This document shows positions 41,676 through 49,045 of a stretch of 64,000 nucleotides of DNA, piece after piece. Position numbers and translations under genes: made by a program. Source of the stretch: Sphingomonas lycopersici (lineage in GTDB: Bacteria; Pseudomonadota; Alphaproteobacteria; Sphingomonadales; Sphingomonadaceae); NCBI RefSeq assembly GCF_026130605.1, contig NZ_JANFAU010000015.1:1-64000 (forward strand), read 5' to 3'. The stretch's first letter is position 1, and each line of letters begins with the position of its first letter. The notes beneath the pieces were generated by a model, which made no database searches, was not told the origin of the DNA, and saw nothing but the letters and a program-made list of their open reading frames with translations.

Positions 41676-43195
41676 GAAGCCGTTTCTCTCCCGGTTTCCG
41701 CCACCCCGGCGAAGGCCGGGGTCCAGCAACGGGCCGGCCGCGACTGGACCCCGGCCTTTGCCGGGGCGGTAGCGCGGGGGTTGGTGTGCTGATGTTGGCC
41801 GCCGGGCTGGCGGGGTGCACCGCCGGGCCGGACTATCACCTCCCCGAGCGCGCGGCGATCAATGCCCCGGCGGCGCAGGGCAAGTTCGATGCAGCGAACG
41901 ACACGTCGTTCAGCGGCGCCGATCTGCCCGCTCGCTGGTGGCGGCTCTATAACGATGCGACGCTCGACGGGCTGATCGGCGAGGCGCTCGCCGCCAATAC
42001 TGATCTGCGTGCCGCCGACGCCAATCTGCGCGCCGCGACCGCGGTGGTGCTCCAGGCGGAGGCGCAGCGCACCGTGCAGACCTCGGTCGAGGGCGGGGTG
42101 GCGCTGGCGCGGCCCTATGCCACCGGGCTGCCGCTGCCGGGGCAGGTGACCTATGACGCGACGGTCAACGGCACGCTGCCGATCGATCTGGCCGGGCGCA
42201 TCCGCCGTGCGATCGAGGCGTCACAGGCCGATGCCGCGGCGGTGGCGGCGGTGCGCGACGAGGTGCGCGTGACGGTCGCCGCGACGACGACCCGCGCCTA
42301 TCTCGCCGCCTGCGCCGCCAATCTGCGCATCGCCGCGGCGCAGCGCGTAATCCATATCCAGCAGCAGACCTATGACGCGACCCGGCGGCTCGAAAAGGGC
42401 GGGCGCGGCACCGCCTTCGATACGACGCGCGCGCGCACCGCGGTCGAGCAGAGCGCGGCGCAGGTGCCGGCGCTGGTCGCCGCGCGGCAGGCGGCGCTCT
42501 ACCAGCTCGCGACCCTGCTCGGGCGGCCCCCGGCGGATTATCCGCGCGCGGTGGAGGCGTGTGCCGCGCTCCCCGCGATCGCCGGGCCGCTGCCGGTGGG
42601 GGACGGCGCCGCCTTGCTCCGCCGCCGCCCCGATGTCCGCGCCGCCGAGCGCCGGCTCGCCGCGGCGACCGCGCGGATCGGGGTCGCCACCGCCAATCTC
42701 TATCCGCAGGTCAGCTTCGCCGGGTCGCTCGGCTTCATCGGCCCGCTCAAGGGGTTCGGCGAGGGGAGCGATTTCAACCTCAACCTCGGCCCGCTGATGA
42801 GCTGGAGCTTCCCCAATCGCCGCGTCGCCCGCGCGCAGATCGCGCAGGCCGGTGCGGCGGCGGATGCTGCGCTGGCGTCGTTCGACGGTAGCGTCCTGGG
42901 GGCGCTGCGCGAGACCGAGACCGCGCTCGCCGCCTATGCGCGCGGCCGCGAACAGGTCGCCGCGCTGCGCCGCGCGCGCGACAGCGCGGCGACCGCGACG
43001 GGGCAGGCCGGCAAATTGTTCCGCTTCGGCCGCGGCGGCTTCCTCGATCTGCTCAGCGCGCAGGCGACGCTCGCCAATGCCGAAGTGTCGCTGGCCGCGG
43101 CGCAGGCGGGGGTGGCGGACAGCGAGGCGCAATTGTTCCTCGCGCTCGGCGGCGGGTGGGAGGCCGAGGCGCCGGCGCCGGCGGGTCAACCCTGA
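41672..43195 (+). CDS. NodT-family outer-membrane efflux lipoprotein with a repeat-derived N-terminus
   Basis: A 507-residue TolC-type channel. GVLMLAAGLAGC looks like a lipobox with the acylated cysteine near residue 50. It is followed by the NodT-type start CTAGPDYHLPE, two coiled-coil repeats, and the strand ATANLYPQVSFAGSLGFIG in the second half. The GTG at 41672 overlaps the adaptor stop by 4 bp (GTGA). Residues about 10-32 are encoded by a palindromic repeat (41700-41767), giving an unusually long arginine-rich pre-lipobox region. A later start would leave a very short signal peptide, so the repeat seems to be translated. Confidence 0.88.
   Translation: MRSRFSPGFRHPGEGRGPATGRPRLDPGLCRGGSAGVGVLMLAAGLAGCTAGPDYHLPERAAINAPAAQGKFDAANDTSFSGADLPARWWRLYNDATLDGLIGEALAANTDLRAADANLRAATAVVLQAEAQRTVQTSVEGGVALARPYATGLPLPGQVTYDATVNGTLPIDLAGRIRRAIEASQADAAAVAAVRDEVRVTVAATTTRAYLAACAANLRIAAAQRVIHIQQQTYDATRRLEKGGRGTAFDTTRARTAVEQSAAQVPALVAARQAALYQLATLLGRPPADYPRAVEACAALPAIAGPLPVGDGAALLRRRPDVRAAERRLAAATARIGVATANLYPQVSFAGSLGFIGPLKGFGEGSDFNLNLGPLMSWSFPNRRVARAQIAQAGAAADAALASFDGSVLGALRETETALAAYARGREQVAALRRARDSAATATGQAGKLFRFGRGGFLDLLSAQATLANAEVSLAAAQAGVADSEAQLFLALGGGWEAEAPAPAGQP
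41700..41767. repeat. Palindromic repeat inside the 5' end of the NodT-type gene
   Basis: CCACCCCGGCGAAGGCCGGG and CCCCGGCCTTTGCCGGGGCGG form long arms around AGCAACGGGCCGG. It resembles intergenic palindromes seen elsewhere in the window (R3/R4 types) but lies within the reading frame of the efflux lipoprotein. Confidence 0.85.
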
Positions 43196-43253
43196 CGATA
43201 AGGGCGTGCGATCGCCGCTTGATCCGACGCGGTCGGGTCGCCACATGGGCGGC

Positions 43254-43826
43254 ATGTTGATCGAAACCGAAGCCACCCCGAACCCGGCCACGCTGAAGTT
43301 CCTGCCCGCCCGCACCGTCATGGAGCAGGGGACGCGCGACTTCGCCTCGCCCGAGGAAGCCGAAGCCTCGCCGCTCGCCGCGGCGCTGTTCGGGCTCGGC
43401 GACGTCACCGGGGTGTTCTTCGGGCGCGATTTCGTGTCGGTCACCGCCGCGCCGGGGGTCGAGTGGCACGCGCTCAAGCCCGATGTGCTCGCGATCCTGC
43501 TCGATCATTTCACCGCGCAGATGCCGTTGTTCCGCGGCGGCTCGGCCGATTTCGCGGTGCCCCCCGCCGAGGAGGAGATCGCCGACGATCCCGCCGACGC
43601 CGAAATCGTCGCGCAGATCAAGGATCTGATCGACACCCGCGTCCGCCCCGCGGTGGCCAATGACGGCGGCGACATCATCTATCGCGGGTTCGACAAGGGG
43701 AAGGTGTATCTGAAGATGCAGGGCGCCTGCTCGGGCTGCCCCTCCTCGACCGCGACGCTCAAGAACGGGATCGAGCAGCTGCTGCGCTATTACGTCCCCG
43801 AGGTGACCGAGGTGCGCGCGGTCTGA
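43254..43826 (+). CDS. nfuA: NfuA-type Fe-S cluster carrier
   Basis: A 190-residue protein. The N-terminal NFU_N domain (MLIETEATPNPATLKFLPA) precedes a NifU-type C-terminal domain with the cluster-binding CxxC in MQGACSGCPSSTATLKNGIE. It receives Fe-S clusters and delivers them to client enzymes in the cytoplasm. An in-frame ATG at 43245 is the alternative start (MGGMLIE). Its final 37 bp overlap the convergent glycosyltransferase gene. Confidence 0.95.
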   Translation: MLIETEATPNPATLKFLPARTVMEQGTRDFASPEEAEASPLAAALFGLGDVTGVFFGRDFVSVTAAPGVEWHALKPDVLAILLDHFTAQMPLFRGGSADFAVPPAEEEIADDPADAEIVAQIKDLIDTRVRPAVANDGGDIIYRGFDKGKVYLKMQGACSGCPSSTATLKNGIEQLLRYYVPEVTEVRAV

Positions 43827-44890
43827 CGGCCGAAGCCGATCAGCCGCGAGACGATCAGTTCCTCGAACCCGGCATAGCCCAGCCCGAGATGCTGCGGGCG
43901 GGTGCGCAGCGCGTCGCTGAGCGACAGGCTGCCGGCGCGGAGCCCGGCGCGCGCCACCCCCGCCCAGCGCCGCGCGGTTTCCCAGCGGATCAGCCGGCGA
44001 TCATGCGGGTCGCACGCGTGTCGCGCGAGGAAATCCGCCTGTAGCGTCACCAATATCTCGCCCAGTCGGTGCAATGTCGCGCGATCGGGCGGGGCGGCGC
44101 GTGCCATCAGGTGGCGCACCACCAGGGCCGCCGCTTCGGGCGCGGCATCCCCCAGCACATCGGCATAGCTTTCCGCCAGCACGCGCCCGGCGCTGGCCTC
44201 CATCGTCGTCGTATAGCGTTGCGAGGCACCGCCTTCGTGCTGGCGATAGACCAGCAGATCGGCGTCGATCCGCGCGACCCGCCCGCCGATGCGCACGATG
44301 CGGTGATAAAGGTCGAAATCCTCGGCATAGAGCAATTCGGGGCGGGTGAACGGCTCCAGCCGCCGCGCGACATCGGCGCGGATCATCACCGACGACCACA
44401 CCAGCGGATTCTCGATCCTGAGCAGCCATTCCACCAGCCGCGGGGTGCTGTGCGCGGCGTGGCGCGTCGCGGGGCGGATCACCCCGTTCGACAGCATCCC
44501 GGTATCGCTGCCGACCAGCGCGACATCGGGGTTGGCGTCGAGCCACGCCACCTGCCGCGCGAACCGCTCGGGGCGGCACAGATCGTCCTGGTCGAGCGCG
44601 GCGATATAGCGCCCGCGCGCCTCGGCGAAGGCGCGGTTGCGCGCGCGGACCGGGCCGCCATTCTCGTCCAAAGCGATGACGCGGACGCGCGGGTCGGGCC
44701 ACGCGCGGAGCAACGCCAGCGTATCGTCGGTCGAGCGATCGTCGACCACGATCGCCTCGAAATCGCTGAGCGTCTGCGCGGCGAGGCTGTCGAGTGTCTC
44801 GCCGATCAGCGCGGCGCCGTTATACGCCGCCATGATCACGCTGACGGTGGGGGGGCTGGCGGTGGGGGGGCTGGCGCCGGGCGACGTCAC
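43790..44890 (-). CDS. GT2-family glycosyltransferase
   Basis: A 366-residue protein. The GT-A fold is seen in VSVIMAAYNGAALIGETLDS, the nucleotide site VDDRSTDDT, and the metal-binding LDQDDLCRPERF. An acceptor region follows (LLYAEDFDLYHRIVRIGG). No membrane helices are obvious, so it is likely cytosolic or peripheral. It begins with GTG, overlapping the stop of the aminotransferase-flavoprotein fusion by 4 bp (GTGA), so the two products are probably made together. Its sugar donor and acceptor are unknown. The 3' end overlaps nfuA in convergent orientation by 37 bp. Confidence 0.9.
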   Translation of the reverse strand: MTSPGASPPTASPPTVSVIMAAYNGAALIGETLDSLAAQTLSDFEAIVVDDRSTDDTLALLRAWPDPRVRVIALDENGGPVRARNRAFAEARGRYIAALDQDDLCRPERFARQVAWLDANPDVALVGSDTGMLSNGVIRPATRHAAHSTPRLVEWLLRIENPLVWSSVMIRADVARRLEPFTRPELLYAEDFDLYHRIVRIGGRVARIDADLLVYRQHEGGASQRYTTTMEASAGRVLAESYADVLGDAAPEAAALVVRHLMARAAPPDRATLHRLGEILVTLQADFLARHACDPHDRRLIRWETARRWAGVARAGLRAGSLSLSDALRTRPQHLGLGYAGFEELIVSRLIGFGRQTARTSVTSGT

Positions 44891-47352
44891 GCCGCCTGCC
44901 GTCCCCGCGACGCGAGCAACTGATCGACGATCATCATGCCGACGTCATTCTGCCACAGCCACAGCCCGTTGGCCTGCCCGACGAAGCTCGCTTCGCCACC
45001 CAATTTGCCCCACGGCACGAACCCGGCGGCGAGCCCGATGCCGTAGAGCCCCGGCACCGCCGCGCCCGACGCGTCGAGCACGCGGCAGTGACGATCGACC
45101 AGCGCGCCGCCCTCATCCGCCGCGAGCCTTAGCGGGGCGCCGTCGACGCGCTCGACCGGCACCGCGCGCGGGCGATAGCCGAGCGCGGCGATCACCAGAT
45201 CGGCACCGGCAATGATCTCCCGCGCGCGCGCCTCGTCGTCGCCGATGCGGTGGAGCGCGACGCGCGGATCGGGCTCGCGCGCATCGACCCGCAACATCCG
45301 CAGCACCAGTTCGCGCGCCTCCAGCCGGAAACCCGCGAGGCGATAGACGAACCCCGAGACCGGGCAGATATCGTCCGGCCCGAAATCGTCGAACCCTTCC
45401 GCCTGCGCCGCCTCGACCGAATGATAGAAGGGGCGCAGCGGGCGGCGGTGGAGCAGGGTGATCGCGCCGACCCCCAGCGGCAGCGCCGGCTGCCCCTTGA
45501 GCAGCAGCGCGATCGTGGTCAGCGCGCTGGTCGATCCGCCGATCACCGCGATCCGCGGCGAACGGATCGCGCGCAGCAGATCGGCGACGTTCTCGAATCC
45601 GCCGACGGTCAGCACATCGTCCGACTGCATCAGCCGATCGGGGGCGAGCTCGGTCAGCGGCGCGCCCGCGACGCGCTGCGCGACGAGCCGGTCGAGCGGC
45701 TGGTGCCCGCCGGTCGCGACCACCACGTTGCGCGCGATCTGCTCATGCTCGGCGTCGGTCGCCAGATCGCGGATGCGCACGCGCCACAGGCCGTCGTCGT
45801 CGCGGCGGATCGCGACCACCTCATGCCCGGTCAGCACGCTGCCGCCGTGATCGGTGACGATGCGGTGCAGCCGGTCCCCGGTCACGCGGAGCAGCGGGCC
45901 GACCTCGACCAGCGGCACTCCCAGAGCATCCTGATAGCGCGCCACCGCGCGCGCGCTGGGATGTTCGGTGAGCGCGGAAATTTCGGGGCAGGGGTTGCCG
46001 TTGACCGCGGTGAGGAAAGTCTGCGCGGTCGAATCCGAGGTGATCGCATAGCGGCCGAGCTGGCCGCCGCCGATCGTCGCGTCGCGTTCGACCACCACCA
46101 GCCCCGGCGCGAGCGCGGGGAGCAGCCCGTGCTTGCTCGCGGCGGTCAGCAGCGCGGTGCCGGCGGGGCCGCCCCCGACGATCAGCGTCTCGGCGATGCG
46201 CGGCTGGCCGGCGTGGACCCGCGCGATCCGCGGGGTGGCGCAGGCGGCGTCGAGCGCGGCGATCACCCGCTCGGCATCGGCCGCGGTCATCCGGTCGCTC
46301 AGCGGCAGCGAGATGATCCGCGCGCCCAATGCGTCCGCGACCGGGGTCGGCTCGATCGTCGCGACCTCGCGCACCCACGGCTGTTCGCCGAGATGCGGGC
46401 TAAAATATTTGCCGCAGCCGATCCCCGCGGCGTCGAGCGCGGCGATCACCTGCTCGCGATCGACCCCTTCGGGCAGCATCAGCGGGAAGAAGCCGAGCGC
46501 CTGCCGCCCGATCGGGGCGGGCTGGATCGCATAATGGCCGGCGATCGCGGTGCGATAGGCCGCGGCGACTTGTTCGCGCGCGGCGCAGACCGCGTCGAAC
46601 CGGTCGAGCTGGGCATTGGCGATCGCCGCCAGCACCTCGGGCAGCTTGGCGTTGAGCCCCGGCAGCGTGGCGCTGCGCGCGCCGGCGAAACCGAAATTGG
46701 CCATCGCGCGGAGCCGCTCGATCGTATCGCGGTCGCCGCAATGGATCAGCGCGCCTTCGGCGACCGCGAACGGCTTGGTCGCGTGCATCGAGAAGACCAC
46801 CGGGAAGGGCGCGCCGGCGCCGAAGCCCAGGCCATCCGCGTCGGTCGTGCCGAGCGAGGCGGCGGCGTCGATCACCACCTTCACCCCGTGGCGCCGCGCC
46901 AGCCAGGCATAACGATCGAGATCGATCGCGCGCCCGAAGGTCGCATAGGGCACCAGCGCGGCGATCTTCTCGCCGTGGCGCAGCAGCAATTGCTCCTCGG
47001 CGAGCGCGCTCGTGGTCCAGTCGTCGGGGTCGACATCGCACACCAAAGGGGTCAGCCCGGCCCACCACGCCGCCTCGGCGGTCGCGGCGAAGGTCAGCGC
47101 GGGCATCACGGCGAGGCGCCCGCCTCCTTGGCCGACGGCGTCCTTGAGCGCGATCATCAGCCCGAGCGTCGCATTGGCGACCGTCAGGCTCGCGCCGCGG
47201 CCGCCGAACAGCCGCGCGGTCGCGGCCTCCTCGAAGCGGCGCGCCTCGGGGCCGAAATTGCTGTAGATCCCGGATCGTTCGATCCGCTCCAGCGCGTCGC
47301 GATAGTCCGCAAGGCGCGGCGGATTGGGGGCGATCAGTGGCAGGCGCTGCAT
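44887..47352 (-). CDS. Fusion of DegT/DnrJ-type aminotransferase and FMO/N-hydroxylase-like flavoprotein
   Basis: An 821-residue two-domain protein. Residues 1-370 are a fold-I sugar-type aminotransferase. They carry Asp162 (VVIDAAASLG) for the PLP ring and a complete PLP lysine, Lys193 (FSMHATKPFAVAEG). Residues 388-821 form a two-dinucleotide flavoprotein with an FAD motif at 391-398 (IVGGGPAG), an NADPH motif GGSTSA at 605-610 and a terminal DLVIAALGYRP (718-728). That last segment is close to the ATGY motif of N-hydroxylating and flavin monooxygenases. The natural reading is that one half makes an amine and the other oxidises it. ATG 47352 has AAAGGAA about 13 bases upstream. It is co-translated with the GT2 gene. 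Confidence 0.86.
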   Translation of the reverse strand: MQRLPLIAPNPPRLADYRDALERIERSGIYSNFGPEARRFEEAATARLFGGRGASLTVANATLGLMIALKDAVGQGGGRLAVMPALTFAATAEAAWWAGLTPLVCDVDPDDWTTSALAEEQLLLRHGEKIAALVPYATFGRAIDLDRYAWLARRHGVKVVIDAAASLGTTDADGLGFGAGAPFPVVFSMHATKPFAVAEGALIHCGDRDTIERLRAMANFGFAGARSATLPGLNAKLPEVLAAIANAQLDRFDAVCAAREQVAAAYRTAIAGHYAIQPAPIGRQALGFFPLMLPEGVDREQVIAALDAAGIGCGKYFSPHLGEQPWVREVATIEPTPVADALGARIISLPLSDRMTAADAERVIAALDAACATPRIARVHAGQPRIAETLIVGGGPAGTALLTAASKHGLLPALAPGLVVVERDATIGGGQLGRYAITSDSTAQTFLTAVNGNPCPEISALTEHPSARAVARYQDALGVPLVEVGPLLRVTGDRLHRIVTDHGGSVLTGHEVVAIRRDDDGLWRVRIRDLATDAEHEQIARNVVVATGGHQPLDRLVAQRVAGAPLTELAPDRLMQSDDVLTVGGFENVADLLRAIRSPRIAVIGGSTSALTTIALLLKGQPALPLGVGAITLLHRRPLRPFYHSVEAAQAEGFDDFGPDDICPVSGFVYRLAGFRLEARELVLRMLRVDAREPDPRVALHRIGDDEARAREIIAGADLVIAALGYRPRAVPVERVDGAPLRLAADEGGALVDRHCRVLDASGAAVPGLYGIGLAAGFVPWGKLGGEASFVGQANGLWLWQNDVGMMIVDQLLASRGRQAA

Positions 47353-47448
47353 CGTCGGGCGGTTCCTTTCCGCCACGCTGATGCACGCAAGCCTCCTAAG
47401 GACCGGTTAGCGCCGGATTTTTTATGCAACAGCCAGCGGCGCAACTAT

Positions 47449-47557
47449 CGTCACTCCGACCTTGTGCCGGAGTCCACGGAGCCACAGGCCTTACCGCAGG
47501 ACCCTCTTGTTCAGCCGATGCCTCCCGGTGGACCCCGGCACAAGGCCGGAGTGACGG
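47449..47557. repeat. R3 palindromic repeat upstream of the fusion gene
   Basis: Arms GTCACTCCGACCTTGTGCCG and CGGCACAAGGCCGGAGTGAC around a centre with CCCTCTTGTTCAGCC. It lies between the divergently placed 5' end of the fusion gene and the 3' end of the chorismate mutase gene. Confidence 0.88.
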
Positions 47558-47569
47558 AGGATCTGGACG

Positions 47570-47869
47570 CTACCGCCGGTCGAACGCCTCGAATTCGTAA
47601 GCGATCGACGCCTCGACCAGCCGGTCCCACAAATCGGCGATCGCCGCGCCCGGCAGGCCAGCCGCTTCCGCGGCGGCACGGGCGTTGGCGATCACCTGCG
47701 CCTTGCGCGCCTCGTCGCGGACGGCGCCGCGCTCGGGCTTTATCCGCGCGGCGGCGTCCATATAGTCGAAACGGCGGCGGAGCAGCGCGACCAGCTCGCG
47801 GTCGAGCTGATCGACGCCGGTGCGGACCTCCGCCATCGTGGTGCATTGCGATCCGGGAAGGATTGTCAT
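47570..47869 (-). CDS. Chorismate mutase (AroQ/PchB-like)
   Basis: A 99-residue all-helical enzyme. Conserved basic residues of the AroQ site are in VRTGVDQLDRELVALLRRRF, AARIKPERGAVRDEARKAQV and WDRLVEASIAYEFEAF. The N-terminus (LPGSQCTTMAEVR) matches the PchB-like branch better than classic AroQ, so an isochorismate-pyruvate lyase side activity is possible. It converts chorismate to prephenate for Phe/Tyr synthesis. ATG 47869 was chosen because the SQC-TM segment before the first helix is shared in this branch; ATG 47836 is the alternative. Confidence 0.88.
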   Translation of the reverse strand: MTILPGSQCTTMAEVRTGVDQLDRELVALLRRRFDYMDAAARIKPERGAVRDEARKAQVIANARAAAEAAGLPGAAIADLWDRLVEASIAYEFEAFDRR

Positions 47870-47983
47870 GCCGCGTGCTGTGGCGAGCCAGGGCCGCGCT
47901 GTCCAGTCGCCGCGACCGGATCTTGACCGCGACGCGCTGTCACAACACACTCATTGCGGGTTCACGGATAATCGAGGGGAATC

Positions 47984-48211
47984 ATGATCTTCAGCGTCCT
48001 CCTGCTGCTACAGGCCGCGCCCGCGCCGGCCGCCCCTGCACCGGAAAAGCCGGCGGAGAAGGTCAGGTGCCGGACCTATCAGGAAACCGGCAGCCTCGTC
48101 GCGACCAAGCGCGTATGTCTGACGCCGTCGCAATGGAAGGCGCAGGAGCGCGAAACGCAGCGCGCGGTGGATACGTTTCAGCAGAGCGGCGCGGCCAACA
48201 GTCCCAGATAG
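47984..48211 (+). CDS. Small exported protein with a cysteine pair
   Basis: A 75-residue protein. A hydrophobic start (MIFSVLLLLQAAPAPAAPAP) is probably a signal peptide. The mature part holds RCRTYQETGSLVATKRVCLT, with two cysteines 16 residues apart likely to form a disulfide, then a polar tail. Similar short RC...VCLT proteins are common in sphingomonad-type genomes, but no function is known to me. AGGGG lies 5-10 bases before the ATG. Confidence 0.72.
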   Translation: MIFSVLLLLQAAPAPAAPAPEKPAEKVRCRTYQETGSLVATKRVCLTPSQWKAQERETQRAVDTFQQSGAANSPR

Positions 48212-48370
48212 CAGCGCCCCCTCGTCTTGACTCCGGCGCCCCCGCCCGCTAGGCGCGCGCCTTCGCAATCGGCCCCGTATCCCCGGTGAAGCGGTGGCCC
48301 TGCGTTTCCATAAGCGAAGCGTCAGAGCGATACCGGGACGAACCGTCGTTCGCAGATTGAAGGAAAGATC

Positions 48371-48985
48371 ATGTCGAAGCGCTCGAGCGCCAAGTACAAA
48401 CTCGACCGCCGGATGGGCGAAAACATCTGGGGTCGCCCGAAGAGCCCGGTCAACAAGCGTGAATATGGCCCCGGCCAGCACGGCCAGCGCCGCAAGGGCA
48501 AGATGTCGGATTTCGGCATCCAGCTGCGCGCCAAGCAGAAGCTCAAGGGCTATTATGGCGATGTGACCGAAAAGCAGTTCCGCCACTGCTATGACGAGGC
48601 CGCCCGGATGAAGGGCGATACCTCGCAGAACCTGATCGGCCTGCTCGAGCGCCGCCTCGACATGATCGTCTATCGCGCCAAGTTCGCGCCGACGATTTTC
48701 GCCGCGCGTCAGCTCGTCAGCCACGGTCACGTCTACGTCAACGGCGTGAAGTGCAACATCGCGTCGCGCCGCGTGTCGGTGAACGACGAGATCACGCTGG
48801 GCAAGAAGGCGCAGGAAATGGCGCTGGTGCTCGAAGCGCAGGGCCTCGCCGAGCGCGAGATCCCCGATTATGTCGCGCCGGACGGCACCGCCAAGGTCAC
48901 CTTCATCCGCGTGCCGACGCTGGACGAAGTGCCCTATCCGGTGAAGATGGAACCGAATCTGGTCGTCGAATTCTATTCGCGCTGA
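48371..48985 (+). CDS. rpsD: 30S ribosomal protein S4
   Basis: A 204-residue protein that nucleates 30S assembly and binds the 5' domain of 16S rRNA. The start MSKRSSAKYKLDRRMGENIW and the S4 RNA-binding domain (RRLDMIVYRAKFAPTIFAAR followed by QLVSHGHVYVNG) are diagnostic. The N-terminal zinc-cysteine cluster is absent, so this is the C-minus form. Length is normal. GAAGGAAAG precedes the ATG. The gene stands alone and is followed by a strong terminator. Confidence 0.99.
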   Translation: MSKRSSAKYKLDRRMGENIWGRPKSPVNKREYGPGQHGQRRKGKMSDFGIQLRAKQKLKGYYGDVTEKQFRHCYDEAARMKGDTSQNLIGLLERRLDMIVYRAKFAPTIFAARQLVSHGHVYVNGVKCNIASRRVSVNDEITLGKKAQEMALVLEAQGLAEREIPDYVAPDGTAKVTFIRVPTLDEVPYPVKMEPNLVVEFYSR

Positions 48986-49010
48986 TCGATCGGCCATCCG
49001 GCCAGCGAAG

Positions 49011-49042
49011 GGGCGGCTCCGGCGACGGAGCCGCCCTTTTCG
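49011..49042 (+). terminator. Rho-independent terminator after rpsD
   Basis: An 11-bp perfect stem (49011-49021 with 49026-49036), loop GCGA, and a TTTT tract lie 26 bases after the rpsD stop. The convergent S9 peptidase gene ends immediately beyond. Confidence 0.92.
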
Positions 49043-49045
49043 TAT

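Noticed and set aside
44887..47352. The fusion could be two genes joined by a sequencing error
   Set aside because: The linker (residues about 370-388) is in frame with no slippery run. The aminotransferase ends normally and no ribosome-binding site or start is seen between the halves. It still needs read-level confirmation.
45250..48252. About 1000-codon + strand frame opposite the aminotransferase-flavoprotein fusion
   Set aside because: Shadow frame. PLP- and FAD-site motifs lie on the minus strand.
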